Origin: Thiobacillus denitrificans ATCC 25259
Lineage (GTDB): Bacteria > Pseudomonadota > Gammaproteobacteria > Burkholderiales > Thiobacillaceae
Direction of reading: 5' to 3'
Assembly: GCF_000012745.1 (NCBI RefSeq)
Contig: NC_007404.1
Location: forward strand, 434,001 to 498,000
Length of the DNA: 64,000 nt
Part shown: positions 19,878 through 31,874 of the stretch, piece after piece
Layout: each line of letters starts with the position of its first letter
Position numbering within the stretch: position 1 is the first letter of the stretch
Notes under the pieces: generated by a model
Seen by the model: the letters and a program-made list of their open reading frames with translations, nothing else
The model's database searches: none
What the model was told of the DNA's origin: nothing
Made by a program: the position numbers and the translations under genes

Positions 19878-20615
19878 CTAGAAATGCTCGCCCGGCGCCA
19901 GATAACGCCAGCGGCCGAGCGGCAGGTCGCCGAGACGCACTGCACCGATGCGAACGCGCTTCAGGCCGACGACCCTGAGCCCAACGAGTTCGCACATGCG
20001 ACGGATCTGGCGCTTGCGGCCTTCCTTGAGGCTGAAGCGAAGCTGGTCGGCGTTTTGCCAGGCGACCTTCGCCGGCCGCAGCCGAACGCCGTCGAGGCTG
20101 AGGCCGTGGTTGAGGAGTGCGAGACCGCGCGCGTCGAGCCGCCCCTCGACCCGTACGAGGTATTCCTTTTCGACGTCGGAGTGGTCGCCGATCAGTTGCC
20201 GCGCGACGCGGCCGTCCTGGGTCAGGACGAGCAGGCCGGTCGAATCGATGTCAAGGCGGCCGGCCGGCGCGAGGCCCTTCAGGTGCGCGGGCAGGAAGGC
20301 CGGCCCCGGGCGCCGTTCGTCTCGCCACTGCGTCTCGCCGCGGATCAGCGCGACTGCCGGCTGGTAGCCCGGCTCGGGCTGCCCTGAGACGTAGCCGACC
20401 GGTTTGTGCAGCAGGATCGTCACGCGTTGCTGCTGCTGACGGCTGGCTGCGTTGTCGAGCCGGATTGCGCAGGCCGGATCGACCTTGGTCCCGAGTTCGC
20501 TGACCCGCTTGCCGTCGACGAACACGAGCCCGCGTTCGATGAAGGCGTCGGCCTCGCGCCGCGAGCACAGGCCGCGCTCCGACATGAGCTTGGACAGACG
20601 GACCGGCTCGGCCAT
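19878..20615 (-). CDS. Pseudouridine synthase, RsuA/RluB/RluF family
   Basis: These enzymes convert a specific uridine of 16S or 23S rRNA to pseudouridine. The 245-residue product has an N-terminal S4 domain ([27 protein letters not shown]). The catalytic segment is [16 protein letters not shown] with the catalytic aspartate, followed by EKEYLVRV and [12 protein letters not shown]. The S4 segment and length are closest in my memory to RluF, but the target base cannot be decided from sequence. The gene starts 2 bp downstream of the uvrA stop and is probably cotranscribed with it. Confidence 0.88.
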   Translation of the reverse strand: MAEPVRLSKLMSERGLCSRREADAFIERGLVFVDGKRVSELGTKVDPACAIRLDNAASRQQQQRVTILLHKPVGYVSGQPEPGYQPAVALIRGETQWRDERRPGPAFLPAHLKGLAPAGRLDIDSTGLLVLTQDGRVARQLIGDHSDVEKEYLVRVEGRLDARGLALLNHGLSLDGVRLRPAKVAWQNADQLRFSLKEGRKRQIRRMCELVGLRVVGLKRVRIGAVRLGDLPLGRWRYLAPGEHF

Positions 20616-20616
20616 C

Positions 20617-23439
<2,823 letters not shown>

Positions 23440-23523
23440 GGGATGACGGCCATCGGTTAGGGCGGCGGGCGTAATTCGCAACCTGCTAATATAACGGACT
23501 TCCGCAATTCACCGAATCCAGTC

Positions 23524-24912
23524 GTGGCCCACATCGACCTGAGCGAGAGCATGAACCGCGCTGAGAAGCGCGCCGCATCCGGTCTCGCAGTGATTTTCGG
23601 GTTGCGTATGCTGGGCATGTTCCTGATCCTGCCGGTGTTTGCGCTCTATGCCGAACACCTGCCGGGGGGGCAGAGCCACACCCTCGTCGGGCTTGCGCTC
23701 GGCATGTACGGCCTGACCCAGGCCATACTCATGATTCCCTTCGGCATGGCGTCGGACCGCATCGGGCGTAAAAAGGTCATCATCTTCGGCCTCGTCCTGT
23801 TCGCCCTCGGCAGCTTCGTCGCCGCCGCGGCCACCGATATCTACTGGACGATTGCCGGCCGCGCCTTGCAGGGCGCCGGGGCGATCTCGGCGGCGGTGAC
23901 CGCGCTGCTGGCCGACCTCACGCGCGAGGAGCATCGCACCAAGGCGATGGCGACCATCGGCTCGACGATCGGCGTCGCGTTCGCGCTGTCGCTGGTCGCC
24001 GGTCCTGCGCTCAACCGGGTGATCGGCGTACCGGGCATCTTCGCGCTTACCGGCGTGCTCGCGCTCACCGCGATCTGGGTCGTCAAGGCCTGGGTGCCCG
24101 ATCCGGTCGACACCCATTTTCATGCCGACGCCGAGGCCAATCCGGCGAAACTCCTCGACGTTCTGAAGGACGCGCAGCTCCTGCGGCTCGACTTCGGCAT
24201 TTTCTCCCTGCATGCCGCGCAAATGGCGATGTTCGTCGTGGTGCCGGTGGCGCTCAAGAATAGCGGCCTCGACGCCGCGCAGCACTGGATCGTCTACCTG
24301 TCGGTATTGCTCGGCTCCTTCGTACTGATGATTCCGGCGATCGTCTACGGGGAAAAGCGCGGCCAGTTGAAGCCCGTCTTCGTCGGCGCGGTCGCGCTGA
24401 TGTTGCTGGCCCAGATCGGCTTGGCGCTCGGCATCAGCCACTTCTGGGGCATCGTCTGGGCGCTATTCTTCTACTTCGTCGCGTTCAATCTGCTCGAAGC
24501 CAGCCTGCCCTCGCTGATCTCCAAGCTTGCCCCGGCGTCGGCCAAGGGAACCGCGATGGGGGTCTACAACACGGCGCAGGCGCTCGGACTCTTCTTCGGC
24601 GGCGTATTCGGCGGCTGGCTGGCGCAGCACTACGGCTTCAGCGCGGTCTTCGTGTTTTGCGTGATCCTGATGGCCATCTGGCTGCTCGCCAGCGTGTCGA
24701 TGGCGTCGCCCCCGGCGATCAAGACCCGCATGTTTCGCGTCGGCACGATGGCGAGCGATCGGGCGGCCTTGCTGAAGGCTCAGCTCGCGGGTGTGCCGGG
24801 CGTCGTCGAGGCCGCCGTGCTTGCCGAAGAAGGGGTCGCCATGCTCAAGGTCCGGATTTCGGGCTGGGACGAGGCGGGCGCGCGGAGCCTGCTGGAAGCG
24901 GCCACCGCCTGA
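23524..24912 (+). CDS. MFS transporter, YajR-like, with C-terminal YAM-type domain
   Basis: This is a 12-helix major facilitator superfamily protein of the drug/proton antiporter type. The motif A stretch [11 protein letters not shown] lies near residue 75, and the cytoplasmic tail from about residue 400 ([19 protein letters not shown] to LLEAATA) looks like the ferredoxin-like YAM domain of E. coli YajR. The 462-residue length fits YajR. GTG at 23524 is used; an ATG at 23551 ([10 protein letters not shown]) is a good alternative. The substrate is unknown. An extended -10 (TGC-TAATAT, 23484-23492) lies upstream. Confidence 0.85.
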   Translation: MAHIDLSESMNRAEKRAASGLAVIFGLRMLGMFLILPVFALYAEHLPGGQSHTLVGLALGMYGLTQAILMIPFGMASDRIGRKKVIIFGLVLFALGSFVAAAATDIYWTIAGRALQGAGAISAAVTALLADLTREEHRTKAMATIGSTIGVAFALSLVAGPALNRVIGVPGIFALTGVLALTAIWVVKAWVPDPVDTHFHADAEANPAKLLDVLKDAQLLRLDFGIFSLHAAQMAMFVVVPVALKNSGLDAAQHWIVYLSVLLGSFVLMIPAIVYGEKRGQLKPVFVGAVALMLLAQIGLALGISHFWGIVWALFFYFVAFNLLEASLPSLISKLAPASAKGTAMGVYNTAQALGLFFGGVFGGWLAQHYGFSAVFVFCVILMAIWLLASVSMASPPAIKTRMFRVGTMASDRAALLKAQLAGVPGVVEAAVLAEEGVAMLKVRISGWDEAGARSLLEAATA

Positions 24913-24921
24913 AAGCCGGCC

Positions 24922-24930
24922 TGATAGAAT
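24922..24930 (+). promoter_or_regulatory. Candidate extended -10 promoter for ssb
   Basis: TGA-TAGAAT at 24922-24930 is an extended -10 element about 47 bp before the ssb start. No -35 box of quality is seen. It begins 10 bp after the MFS stop codon. Confidence 0.4.
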
Positions 24931-24976
24931 TCGCAGGGCCCAAGCGCGCACAATCCAACTCATCACGGGGAAAAAC

Positions 24977-25450
24977 ATGGCATCCGTCAACAAAGTCATC
25001 CTGGTCGGCAATCTCGGACGCGACCCCGAGATGCGCTACCTGCCGAGCGGAGAGGCCGTCGCCAACCTCGCGATCGCGACGACCGACAAATACAAGGACA
25101 AGAGCGGCCAGATGGTCGAGCAGACCGAGTGGCACCGCGTCAGTTTCTTCGGCCGTACCGCCGAGGTGTGCGGGCAGTACCTGAAAAAGGGTTCGCAGGT
25201 CTACGTCGAAGGCTCGATCCGCACGCGCAAGTACACCGACAAGGAAGGCGTCGAGAAATACGCGACCGAGATCCGCGGCGACCGGATGCAGATGCTGGGT
25301 AGCCGCAGCGGTGGCGGGGGTGTGGCCGACATGGACGACGGCTTCAACCAGGCGCCGCAGCGCAGCCAGCCGCGTGGCAACGCCCCCGCCGGCTCGCAGC
25401 GCCCGGCGAGCAGCGGATTCGACGACATGGACGACGATATTCCGTTCTGA
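24977..25450 (+). CDS. ssb: Single-stranded DNA-binding protein
   Basis: SSB coats single-stranded DNA in replication, repair and recombination and recruits partners by its acidic tail. The 157-residue product has the OB fold [18 protein letters not shown] to GDRMQMLG (about 110 residues), then a glycine- and proline-rich linker. It ends in the canonical DDDIPF tip. The ATG at 24977 is chosen because the family begins MASVNKV; the open frame continues upstream without similarity. uvrA and ssb lie close together in many proteobacteria, here separated by the MFS gene. Confidence 0.97.
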   Translation: MASVNKVILVGNLGRDPEMRYLPSGEAVANLAIATTDKYKDKSGQMVEQTEWHRVSFFGRTAEVCGQYLKKGSQVYVEGSIRTRKYTDKEGVEKYATEIRGDRMQMLGSRSGGGGVADMDDGFNQAPQRSQPRGNAPAGSQRPASSGFDDMDDDIPF

Positions 25451-25525
25451 TCCCATCCCGCAGGGCCGGCGCACCACGGCGCATACAACGATAACGCGGG
25501 GAGAGCGCACATCGCGCAGAAGAAA

Positions 25526-27538
25526 GTGGACAGCACGAGGCTTGCCGGCGTTTGGTTGATCGGGACATTGCTTCTCGGTCAGGGTAGTGCGTTCGCGCAG
25601 GTCGATGAAGCCGATTTCTTCGACGAACTGCCTGTCGTGCTGTCGGCGTCGCGCCTGTCGCAGCCCGTGAGCGACGCCCCCACCGCGGTGAGCGTCATCG
25701 ATCAAGAGATGATTCGGGCGTCGGGGTTTCGCGACATCCCCGAGTTGCTGCGCCTGGTGCCGGGTTTTTCGGTCGCTTACACCGAGGACAACACCTGGAC
25801 CGCGGGCTACCACGGGCTCGCCGACGCCTATTCGCGGCGCTTTCAGGTGCTGGTCGACGGGCGCTCGATATACAGTCCGCACTACGGCGCGGTTTACTGG
25901 ACCGACCTGCCGCTCTCGATCGACGACATCGAGCGCATCGAGGTCGTGCGCGGCCCCAATGCGGCGATTTACGGCGCGAACGCTTTTGTCGCCGTCATCA
26001 ACATCATCACCAAGGCGGCTGCGCAGGTTCCGGGCGCCTTCGTGTCCATGCAGGCCGGCGAGCAGGACATGCGCGGGATCACGGTGCGCCAGGGCGGCGG
26101 AAGCGGCGACCTGCGCTACCGGCTTACGGCCTCTGCGCAGCAGCGCGACCGCTTCGAGCGTGACGTGGTAGGCAAGCTCGATCCAGAAGGCCCACTTTCC
26201 GACGACAACGGGCGCTACTTCGAGGCGAGCAGGACCTATTTCGTCAACGGCCGCGTCGATCGGCAAATCACGAGGGATTCTGACCTGATGCTGCAGTTCG
26301 GCCTCTCGCGCGGTGACTGGAAAGGCGGCTCGCGTACCGCCGCGCCCGGGTCCGTGCTCGAACCGATCGACCAGGATTCGCGCGCACTTTACCTGCAACT
26401 GGCTTATCACAAGGTCGAGTCCGAGCGGCGCGAGTGGCGGCTCCAGGCCTACCACAGCCAGAACCGGTTCGACGCCGACGCCGCCGGAGACGTCGGCGTA
26501 AACGTGGTCGTGGACCAGTATCTGACCCAGTCGCGCAGCAACATCGAGCTGCAGGTGACCGAGCAGTGGACGCCGACCTTGCGCGCCGTCTGGGGCGGCG
26601 AAGTCCGCCAGGAGTCGGTCAAGAGCCCCCAGGGTTACAACTCGGACAGGACGCTGCGCGGCGAATTGGCGCGCAGCTTTGCGAACCTGGAATGGCGGGC
26701 GACCGGGCGCCTGCTGGTTCAGGGCGGCGCGATGCTCGAACACCACTACTTCACCGGCACCGACGTCTCCCCGCGCGTGGCGGCGAACTTTACCTTGGCG
26801 CCCGGGCACGTGCTCCGCCTTGGTATTTCCCAGGCCTATCGCTCGCCCACGTTTTTCGAGCAGGAGGGTAATCAGGTCATTGTCCTCGACGACGGCACGG
26901 TCGGCGACGTGGTGACGGTGCCTTCGCCGCGCCTCGCGCCCGAACGCATACTGTCGCGCGAGATTGGCTATGTCGGTTATTGGCGCCCCGCCCGGCTGGA
27001 GTTCGATCTGCGCGTGTTCCGGGACAAGATCGGAAATTTCATCGGCCAGCAAAAGAGCGATTTCTTTAGCGGCGATGCCATCCGGGTCAACGAGTTCAGA
27101 TACGAGAACATCGGCCAGGCGTGGTCCCAAGGGGGCGAATTTCAACTGCGCTGGAAGCCCGTCCGACGACTGGATGTCCACGCGCACTTCGCCCGCGTCT
27201 TCACGACCGCGGACACACGGCGGGAAAACTACACCGTGGACATTCCGCTCTCCACTCCGCGCAGTTCCTGGGGTGTGCTGGCCACCTACCGGTTCGACAA
27301 CGGGTGGGAGACGAGCGGCGGGGTCTGGGGAACCGACGCCGTGAAGTGGCTCACCGAGGGAGACACTACCCGGCGCTATACGCGCGTCGATGCCCGTCTT
27401 GCGAAACGCTGGAAGTGGCAGGGTCGCGAGGTGGAGGCTGCCTTGGTCGGCCAGAATCTCGGCGACGACTACGAGGAGTTTCGCGACACCAACCGCTTCA
27501 GCCGTCGCGTCTACGGCAGCCTCGCTTTGGCATGGTAG
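25526..27538 (+). CDS. TonB-dependent outer membrane receptor
   Basis: The 670-residue product has a signal peptide ending AFAQ and a TonB-box-like segment ELPVVLSASRL. The plug domain follows from about residue 50 to 165 (AVSVIDQEMIR, VLVDGRSIY, IERIEVVRGPNAAIYGANA), then a long beta-barrel with alternating aromatic strands ending in SLALAW. It would use TonB energy to import an unidentified ligand. No partner ABC transporter or regulator lies next to it. The start is GTG at 25526, so the initiation site is less certain than the protein call. Confidence 0.88.
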   Translation: MDSTRLAGVWLIGTLLLGQGSAFAQVDEADFFDELPVVLSASRLSQPVSDAPTAVSVIDQEMIRASGFRDIPELLRLVPGFSVAYTEDNTWTAGYHGLADAYSRRFQVLVDGRSIYSPHYGAVYWTDLPLSIDDIERIEVVRGPNAAIYGANAFVAVINIITKAAAQVPGAFVSMQAGEQDMRGITVRQGGGSGDLRYRLTASAQQRDRFERDVVGKLDPEGPLSDDNGRYFEASRTYFVNGRVDRQITRDSDLMLQFGLSRGDWKGGSRTAAPGSVLEPIDQDSRALYLQLAYHKVESERREWRLQAYHSQNRFDADAAGDVGVNVVVDQYLTQSRSNIELQVTEQWTPTLRAVWGGEVRQESVKSPQGYNSDRTLRGELARSFANLEWRATGRLLVQGGAMLEHHYFTGTDVSPRVAANFTLAPGHVLRLGISQAYRSPTFFEQEGNQVIVLDDGTVGDVVTVPSPRLAPERILSREIGYVGYWRPARLEFDLRVFRDKIGNFIGQQKSDFFSGDAIRVNEFRYENIGQAWSQGGEFQLRWKPVRRLDVHAHFARVFTTADTRRENYTVDIPLSTPRSSWGVLATYRFDNGWETSGGVWGTDAVKWLTEGDTTRRYTRVDARLAKRWKWQGREVEAALVGQNLGDDYEEFRDTNRFSRRVYGSLALAW

Positions 27539-27570
27539 CCGCCGAGGGCGCAGCCCTGCGGCCCCGCATC

Positions 27571-27599
27571 TTGGGGACTTGCGGGCTGGCGAGTATAAT
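27571..27599 (+). promoter_or_regulatory. Sigma70 promoter for fmdB-DUF502-aspS run
   Basis: TTGGGG at 27571-27576, a 17-bp spacer and a perfect TATAAT at 27594-27599, about 32 bp before the zinc-ribbon gene. It is read directly from the sequence. Confidence 0.6.
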
Positions 27600-27631
27600 T
27601 TGCGCAACTTCTTGATTGTCGGAGAATTTTC

Positions 27632-27892
27632 ATGCCGATCTATGCCTACAAATGCAGTGCCTGCGGCTTCGCCCAGGATGAAATGCTAAAAGTGTCCGAC
27701 GCGCCGTTGACCGTGTGTCCATCGTGCGGCAAGGACGCCTACGCCAAGCAGCTCACCGCGGCAGGGTTCGCGCTCAAGGGAACCGGCTGGTACGCCACCG
27801 ATTTCAAGGGCGGTTCGAGCAAGCCCGCGGAGACCAAGACCGACGCGCCTTCGCACGCCTGCGGCACCGGTGCGTGTCCGGCATGTAACTGA
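27632..27892 (+). CDS. FmdB-family zinc ribbon protein
   Basis: The 86-residue product begins MPIYAYKCSACGF and has two CxxC knuckles (Cys8/Cys11 and Cys29/Cys32), the FmdB/CxxC_CxxC_SSSS putative regulatory domain. The C-terminal end CGTGACPACN adds three more cysteines. FmdB was first linked to formamidase gene expression, but the general role is unknown. It is the first gene of a run leading to aspS, and the same neighbourhood (fmdB, DUF502, aspS) is common in betaproteobacteria. Confidence 0.88.
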   Translation: MPIYAYKCSACGFAQDEMLKVSDAPLTVCPSCGKDAYAKQLTAAGFALKGTGWYATDFKGGSSKPAETKTDAPSHACGTGACPACN

Positions 27893-27957
27893 CGGCGCGT
27901 GCGTCAACCGGGAAGCGGGCGGTGCGAGCCGTCCGCTTCTTTGTTTCCGACGGAAGC

Positions 27958-28557
27958 ATGAAGCGTTATTTCATTACCGGCCTGCTGATCTGGGTCCCAC
28001 TGGGGATCACGCTGTGGGTGCTCGATCTGCTGATCGGCACGCTCGACCAGAGCCTCATGGTGCTGCCGGCCGAATGGCAGCCCGAAGCGTGGATCGGCAT
28101 GCGCATCCGCGGCCTGGGCGTCATCCTGACGCTGCTCGTGATTCTGCTCACCGGCGTGTTCGCGACCAATTTCTTTGGCAACAAGATCATCGGCCTGTGG
28201 GAGCGCCTGTTGATCCGCATCCCGGTCGTGAAGACCATATACGGCGGGGTTAAGCAGGTGTCCGACACCCTGCTCTCGGGCAGCGGCCACGCCTTCAGGA
28301 AGGTCTTGCTCGTGCGCTATCCGCATGCGCAGGCGTGGTCGCTCGCGTTCCAGACCAACGTTCCCGACGAGGTCGCGCGTGCCTTGCCGGACGAGCACGT
28401 CGCCGTCTTCGTCCCGACCACGCCGAGCCCGGTCAACGGTTTCTATTTTTATGTGAAGAAGAGCGAGGTGATCGAACTGGCCGTGCCGGTCGACCGCGCG
28501 CTCAAATATATCGTCTCGATGGGCGTCGTTTCCGGCGACCCCCGGGGTAGCCAATAG
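27958..28557 (+). CDS. DUF502 family membrane protein
   Basis: The 199-residue product has two N-terminal hydrophobic segments ([20 protein letters not shown] and [20 protein letters not shown]). A conserved [17 protein letters not shown] stretch near residue 90 and a soluble C-terminal part follow. The family is widespread and of unknown biochemical function. ATG at 27958 is used because membrane-segment similarity starts there. It lies 11 bp before aspS and 65 bp after the zinc-ribbon gene, in one transcription unit by position. Confidence 0.85.
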   Translation: MKRYFITGLLIWVPLGITLWVLDLLIGTLDQSLMVLPAEWQPEAWIGMRIRGLGVILTLLVILLTGVFATNFFGNKIIGLWERLLIRIPVVKTIYGGVKQVSDTLLSGSGHAFRKVLLVRYPHAQAWSLAFQTNVPDEVARALPDEHVAVFVPTTPSPVNGFYFYVKKSEVIELAVPVDRALKYIVSMGVVSGDPRGSQ

Positions 28558-28568
28558 GAAAAACGAAC

Positions 28569-30362
28569 ATGCGTACTCACTACTGCGGCGCGGTCACGGC
28601 CGCCGACGTCGGCAACACGGTCACTTTGTGCGGATGGGCGCACCGGCGACGCGATCACGGCGGCGTGATCTTCATCGACCTGCGCGACCGTGAGGGCATG
28701 GTTCAGGTCGTGGTCGACCCCGATACGCCGGCGGCATTCAAGCTCGCCGAGGACGTGCGCGCCGAATTCGTGCTGAAGATCGAAGGCAAGGTTCGTCCGC
28801 GTCCGGCAGGGACGGAGAATCCGCACCTGCCGACCGGGATGGTCGAGGTGTTGACGCTCGATCTGGACGTGCTGAACCCCTCGCTGACGCCGCCGTTCCA
28901 GATCGACGACGAGACCATCAACGAGAACATCCGACTCCAGTACCGTTACCTCGACCTGCGCCGCGAGCCGATGCAGAAGAACCTCAAGCTGCGCTATCGC
29001 GTGTCGAAGATCATGCGCGACTACCTCGATACGCACGGCTTCATGGAGGTCGAGACGCCGATGCTGACGCGCTCGACGCCCGAAGGCGCGCGCGACTATC
29101 TGGTGCCGAGCCGGGTGCACGACGGCATGTTCTACGCGCTGCCGCAGAGCCCGCAGCTCTTCAAGCAGCTTCTGATGGTCTCCGGCGTCGACCGCTACTT
29201 CCAGATCACGAAGTGCTTCCGCGACGAGGACTTGCGCGCCGACCGCCAGCCCGAGTTCACGCAAGTGGATTTGGAGACCTCGTTCATGGGCGAGGAAGCG
29301 ATCATGGGCCTCGTCGAGGGCATGATTCGCGACATGATGCAGAAGGCCCAGGGCATCGAACTTCCCGCGGCCTTCCCGCGCATGAGCTACGCCGAGGCGA
29401 TGAATCGATACGGGTCGGACAAGCCCGATCTGCGCGTCACGCTCGAAATCGTCGACGTCGGCGACGTCATGAGGGACGTCGCGTTCAAGGTCTTCGCCAC
29501 ACCTGCCAATGATCCGAAAGGTCGTGTCGCGGCGCTGCGGATTCCGGGCGGCGCGACGCTCTCGCGCAGCGAAATCGACGGCTACACCGAGTTCGTCAAG
29601 ATTTACGGCGCCAAGGGGCTGGCCTACATCAAGGTCAACGACGTCGGCCAGTTGAACGAAGCGGGCCTGCAGTCGCCGATCGTCAAGAACCTCTCAGAAG
29701 CCGCCTTGCACGCGGTGATGGAGCGGACCGGCGCGCAGAACGGTGACCTGATCTTCTTCGGCGCCGACCGCGCCAAGGTGGTCAACGACGCGCTCGGCGC
29801 GCTGCGGCTCAAGATCGGCCACGAGAAAGGTCACGTCGACGGTCGCGCCTGGGCGCCGCTCTGGGTCGTCGACTTCCCGATGTTCGAATACAACGAGGAC
29901 GAGAACCGCTGGGACGCGCTGCACCATCCCTTCACCGCGCCCAAGGACGGCCACGAGGACTGGCTCGCCACCGACCCCGGCAAGTGTCTGTCCAAGGCCT
30001 ACGACATGGTGCTGAACGGTTGGGAAGTCGGCGGCGGCTCGGTGCGTATCCACCGCGAGAAGGTGCAGGAAAAGGTCTTCGCCGCCCTCAACATCGGCGA
30101 GGAAGAGCGCCGCGAGAAATTCGGCTTCCTGCTCGACGCCCTGCAATACGGCGCGCCGCCCCATGGCGGCCTCGCATTCGGGCTCGATAGATTGGTCACG
30201 CTGATGGCCGGGGCCGAGTCGATCCGCGACGTCATCGCCTTCCCCAAGACGCAGCGCGCCTCGTGCCTGATGACCAACGCGCCCAACGTCGTCGACGAAA
30301 AGCAGCTGCGCGAGTTGCACATCCGCCTGCGCAATCCGATCGCCGCCGACAAGGCAGCCTGA
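28569..30362 (+). CDS. aspS: Aspartyl-tRNA synthetase, probably non-discriminating (Asp/Asn)
   Basis: AspRS charges tRNA-Asp with aspartate. The 597-residue product is the bacterial type with an N-terminal anticodon domain, class II core and GAD insert. Motifs include [26 protein letters not shown] and the motif 3 stretch [10 protein letters not shown]. His30 in RRRDHGG and Gly81 in RPAGTENP correspond, by hand alignment, to His31 and Gly83 that mark the non-discriminating AspRS of Pseudomonas aeruginosa. If so, it also makes Asp-tRNA-Asn for GatCAB. Confidence 0.95.
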   Translation: MRTHYCGAVTAADVGNTVTLCGWAHRRRDHGGVIFIDLRDREGMVQVVVDPDTPAAFKLAEDVRAEFVLKIEGKVRPRPAGTENPHLPTGMVEVLTLDLDVLNPSLTPPFQIDDETINENIRLQYRYLDLRREPMQKNLKLRYRVSKIMRDYLDTHGFMEVETPMLTRSTPEGARDYLVPSRVHDGMFYALPQSPQLFKQLLMVSGVDRYFQITKCFRDEDLRADRQPEFTQVDLETSFMGEEAIMGLVEGMIRDMMQKAQGIELPAAFPRMSYAEAMNRYGSDKPDLRVTLEIVDVGDVMRDVAFKVFATPANDPKGRVAALRIPGGATLSRSEIDGYTEFVKIYGAKGLAYIKVNDVGQLNEAGLQSPIVKNLSEAALHAVMERTGAQNGDLIFFGADRAKVVNDALGALRLKIGHEKGHVDGRAWAPLWVVDFPMFEYNEDENRWDALHHPFTAPKDGHEDWLATDPGKCLSKAYDMVLNGWEVGGGSVRIHREKVQEKVFAALNIGEEERREKFGFLLDALQYGAPPHGGLAFGLDRLVTLMAGAESIRDVIAFPKTQRASCLMTNAPNVVDEKQLRELHIRLRNPIAADKAA

Positions 30363-30368
30363 GCCGAG

Positions 30369-30674
30369 ATGAAATTCGCCGATACCCTGAACACCCTGCC
30401 AGAGTTCACCGGCGAAGCGGTGGTCCTGAGCGACGCGGCCGGCGCCGAGCTCGGTCGGATCGCCAACGCGCCGGGCACGGCCGGCTCGTTTCGCGTCTAT
30501 GCCTATCTCGCGCAGCGCTACGGCGCGATCGATGCCGAGGCGGCCGCCGAAGGCCTGGCGATCTTTGCCGAACATACCGAGGACGCGGCACGCCACCCGG
30601 GTAAGCATCCGAACGTGGACCGCCTGGTCGATATCCTCAAGACGGGCGTTCCGCTCGCGGCCCGCGTGATGTGA
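30369..30674 (+). CDS. Conserved hypothetical protein (DUF2322-like)
   Basis: The 101-residue product begins MKFADTLNTLPEF and has AEGLAIFAEHTEDAARHPG then KHPNVDRLVDIL. From memory this matches the DUF2322 family, whose function is unknown. It is soluble, with no signal sequence. It lies 6 bp after aspS, and its stop overlaps the nudB start, so it belongs to the aspS transcription unit. Confidence 0.75.
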   Translation: MKFADTLNTLPEFTGEAVVLSDAAGAELGRIANAPGTAGSFRVYAYLAQRYGAIDAEAAAEGLAIFAEHTEDAARHPGKHPNVDRLVDILKTGVPLAARVM

Positions 30675-31111
30675 CGCCGCACAAGATTCCCGTTTCGGTA
30701 CTCGTCGTCATCTACACGGTCGACGGCGAGGTCTTGCTGCTCGAACGCGCGGACGCGCCCGGTTTCTGGCAATCGGTGACGGGTTCGCAGGATGAAGGCG
30801 AAACGCTGGAACAGACCGCGATCCGGGAAGTGCGCGAAGAAACCGGGCTCGATGCCGCACAGTTCGAGTTGAGTCCGTGGGACATCGAAACCCGCTTCGA
30901 GATCTACGAACGCTGGCGCCACCGTTACGCGCCGGGCGTGACGCACAACACCGAGCACGTGTTCGGGCTGCGGCTGCCGTCGCGCCTGCCGGTGGTACTG
31001 GCGCCGCAGGAGCACCTGCGCTATCTGTGGTTGCCGTGGCCGCGCGCTGCGGAACGCTGCTTTTCGCCTAGCAACGCAGCCGCGATTCGGCTCGTCCCCA
31101 GGCGCCTATAA
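30671..31111 (+). CDS. nudB: Dihydroneopterin triphosphate diphosphatase
   Basis: NudB removes pyrophosphate from dihydroneopterin triphosphate in folate synthesis. The 146-residue product carries a complete Nudix box from residue 37, GSQDEGETLEQ then REVREETG, and the NudB-like features GFWQSVTGSQ and HNTEHVFGL. The start is a GTG overlapping the previous stop. In many proteobacteria nudB follows aspS, which supports the call. Confidence 0.9.
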   Translation: MTPHKIPVSVLVVIYTVDGEVLLLERADAPGFWQSVTGSQDEGETLEQTAIREVREETGLDAAQFELSPWDIETRFEIYERWRHRYAPGVTHNTEHVFGLRLPSRLPVVLAPQEHLRYLWLPWPRAAERCFSPSNAAAIRLVPRRL

Positions 31112-31118
31112 TTCCGGC

Positions 31119-31874
31119 ATGAGCCAAGCGCTGCACATCGCGAGCTACAACATCCACAAGGGCATGTCGCAATTCAACCGCCGCCTGATGGTGCACGAGT
31201 TGCGCGACCGCCTCGGCGGGCTGGGAACCGACATCGTTTTTCTGCAGGAGGTGCAAGGCAGCCACGGCCTGCGCGCGAGCCGATTCCAGCACTGGCCCGG
31301 CCGCCCGCAGCACGAATTCCTCGCCGGCCAGATATACACCGATTTCGCCTACGGCAAGAATTGCGTCTACGACACCGGGCATCACGGCAACGCCATCCTG
31401 TCGCGCTACAAGATCACTTCCTGGGAAAACGAAAACATCTCGGCCCACGCTTTCGAAAGCCGCGGCATGTTGCATTGCGAGATCGAGGTGCCCGGGCTCG
31501 GCACGCCCGTGCACTGCATCAACGTTCACCTGGGCCTGACGGCGCGCGGCCGAAAGCGGCAACTCGCGATGATCGCCGACCGCGTGCACAAACTGGTCCC
31601 CGACGACGCGCCGCTGATCCTCGCCGGCGATTTCAACGACTGGCAGATGCGCGCGTGCCGCTATTTCAACGACGAGCTCGGGCTGTCGGAAGTCTTCGGT
31701 ACCCACCAGGGCAAGCCGGCGCGCAGCTATCCGTCGATTTTTCCGCTGTTCCAGCTCGACCGTATCTACGTGCGCCGCTTCACGGTCAAAGCTGTCGAGG
31801 TCCATTCGGGTACCCTGTGGCGCGGGGTCTCCGATCACGCTGCGCTGACTGCGACGCTTAGCGCCGCAGCATGA
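31119..31874 (+). CDS. Endonuclease/exonuclease/phosphatase family protein
   Basis: The 251-residue product has the metal-dependent EEP fold motifs: ASYNIHKG at the N-terminus, LQEVQG with the metal-binding glutamate, GNAILSRY, LAGDFNDW, and the terminal catalytic SDHAAL. It is soluble. The start lies 7 nt after a TATAAT that overlaps the nudB stop, and no ribosome binding site is seen. It overlaps clsB by 4 bp. In betaproteobacteria this gene is regularly found next to clsB, suggesting a shared membrane lipid role. Confidence 0.88.
   Translation: MSQALHIASYNIHKGMSQFNRRLMVHELRDRLGGLGTDIVFLQEVQGSHGLRASRFQHWPGRPQHEFLAGQIYTDFAYGKNCVYDTGHHGNAILSRYKITSWENENISAHAFESRGMLHCEIEVPGLGTPVHCINVHLGLTARGRKRQLAMIADRVHKLVPDDAPLILAGDFNDWQMRACRYFNDELGLSEVFGTHQGKPARSYPSIFPLFQLDRIYVRRFTVKAVEVHSGTLWRGVSDHAALTATLSAAA

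Noticed and set aside
23440-23523. LexA/SOS box upstream of uvrA
   Set aside because: I looked for CTGT-N8-ACAG type sites and found none in the 84-bp gap.
24845-27607. 920-codon minus-strand frame opposite ssb and the TonB receptor
   Set aside because: Shadow frame; the plus-strand genes carry clear family motifs.
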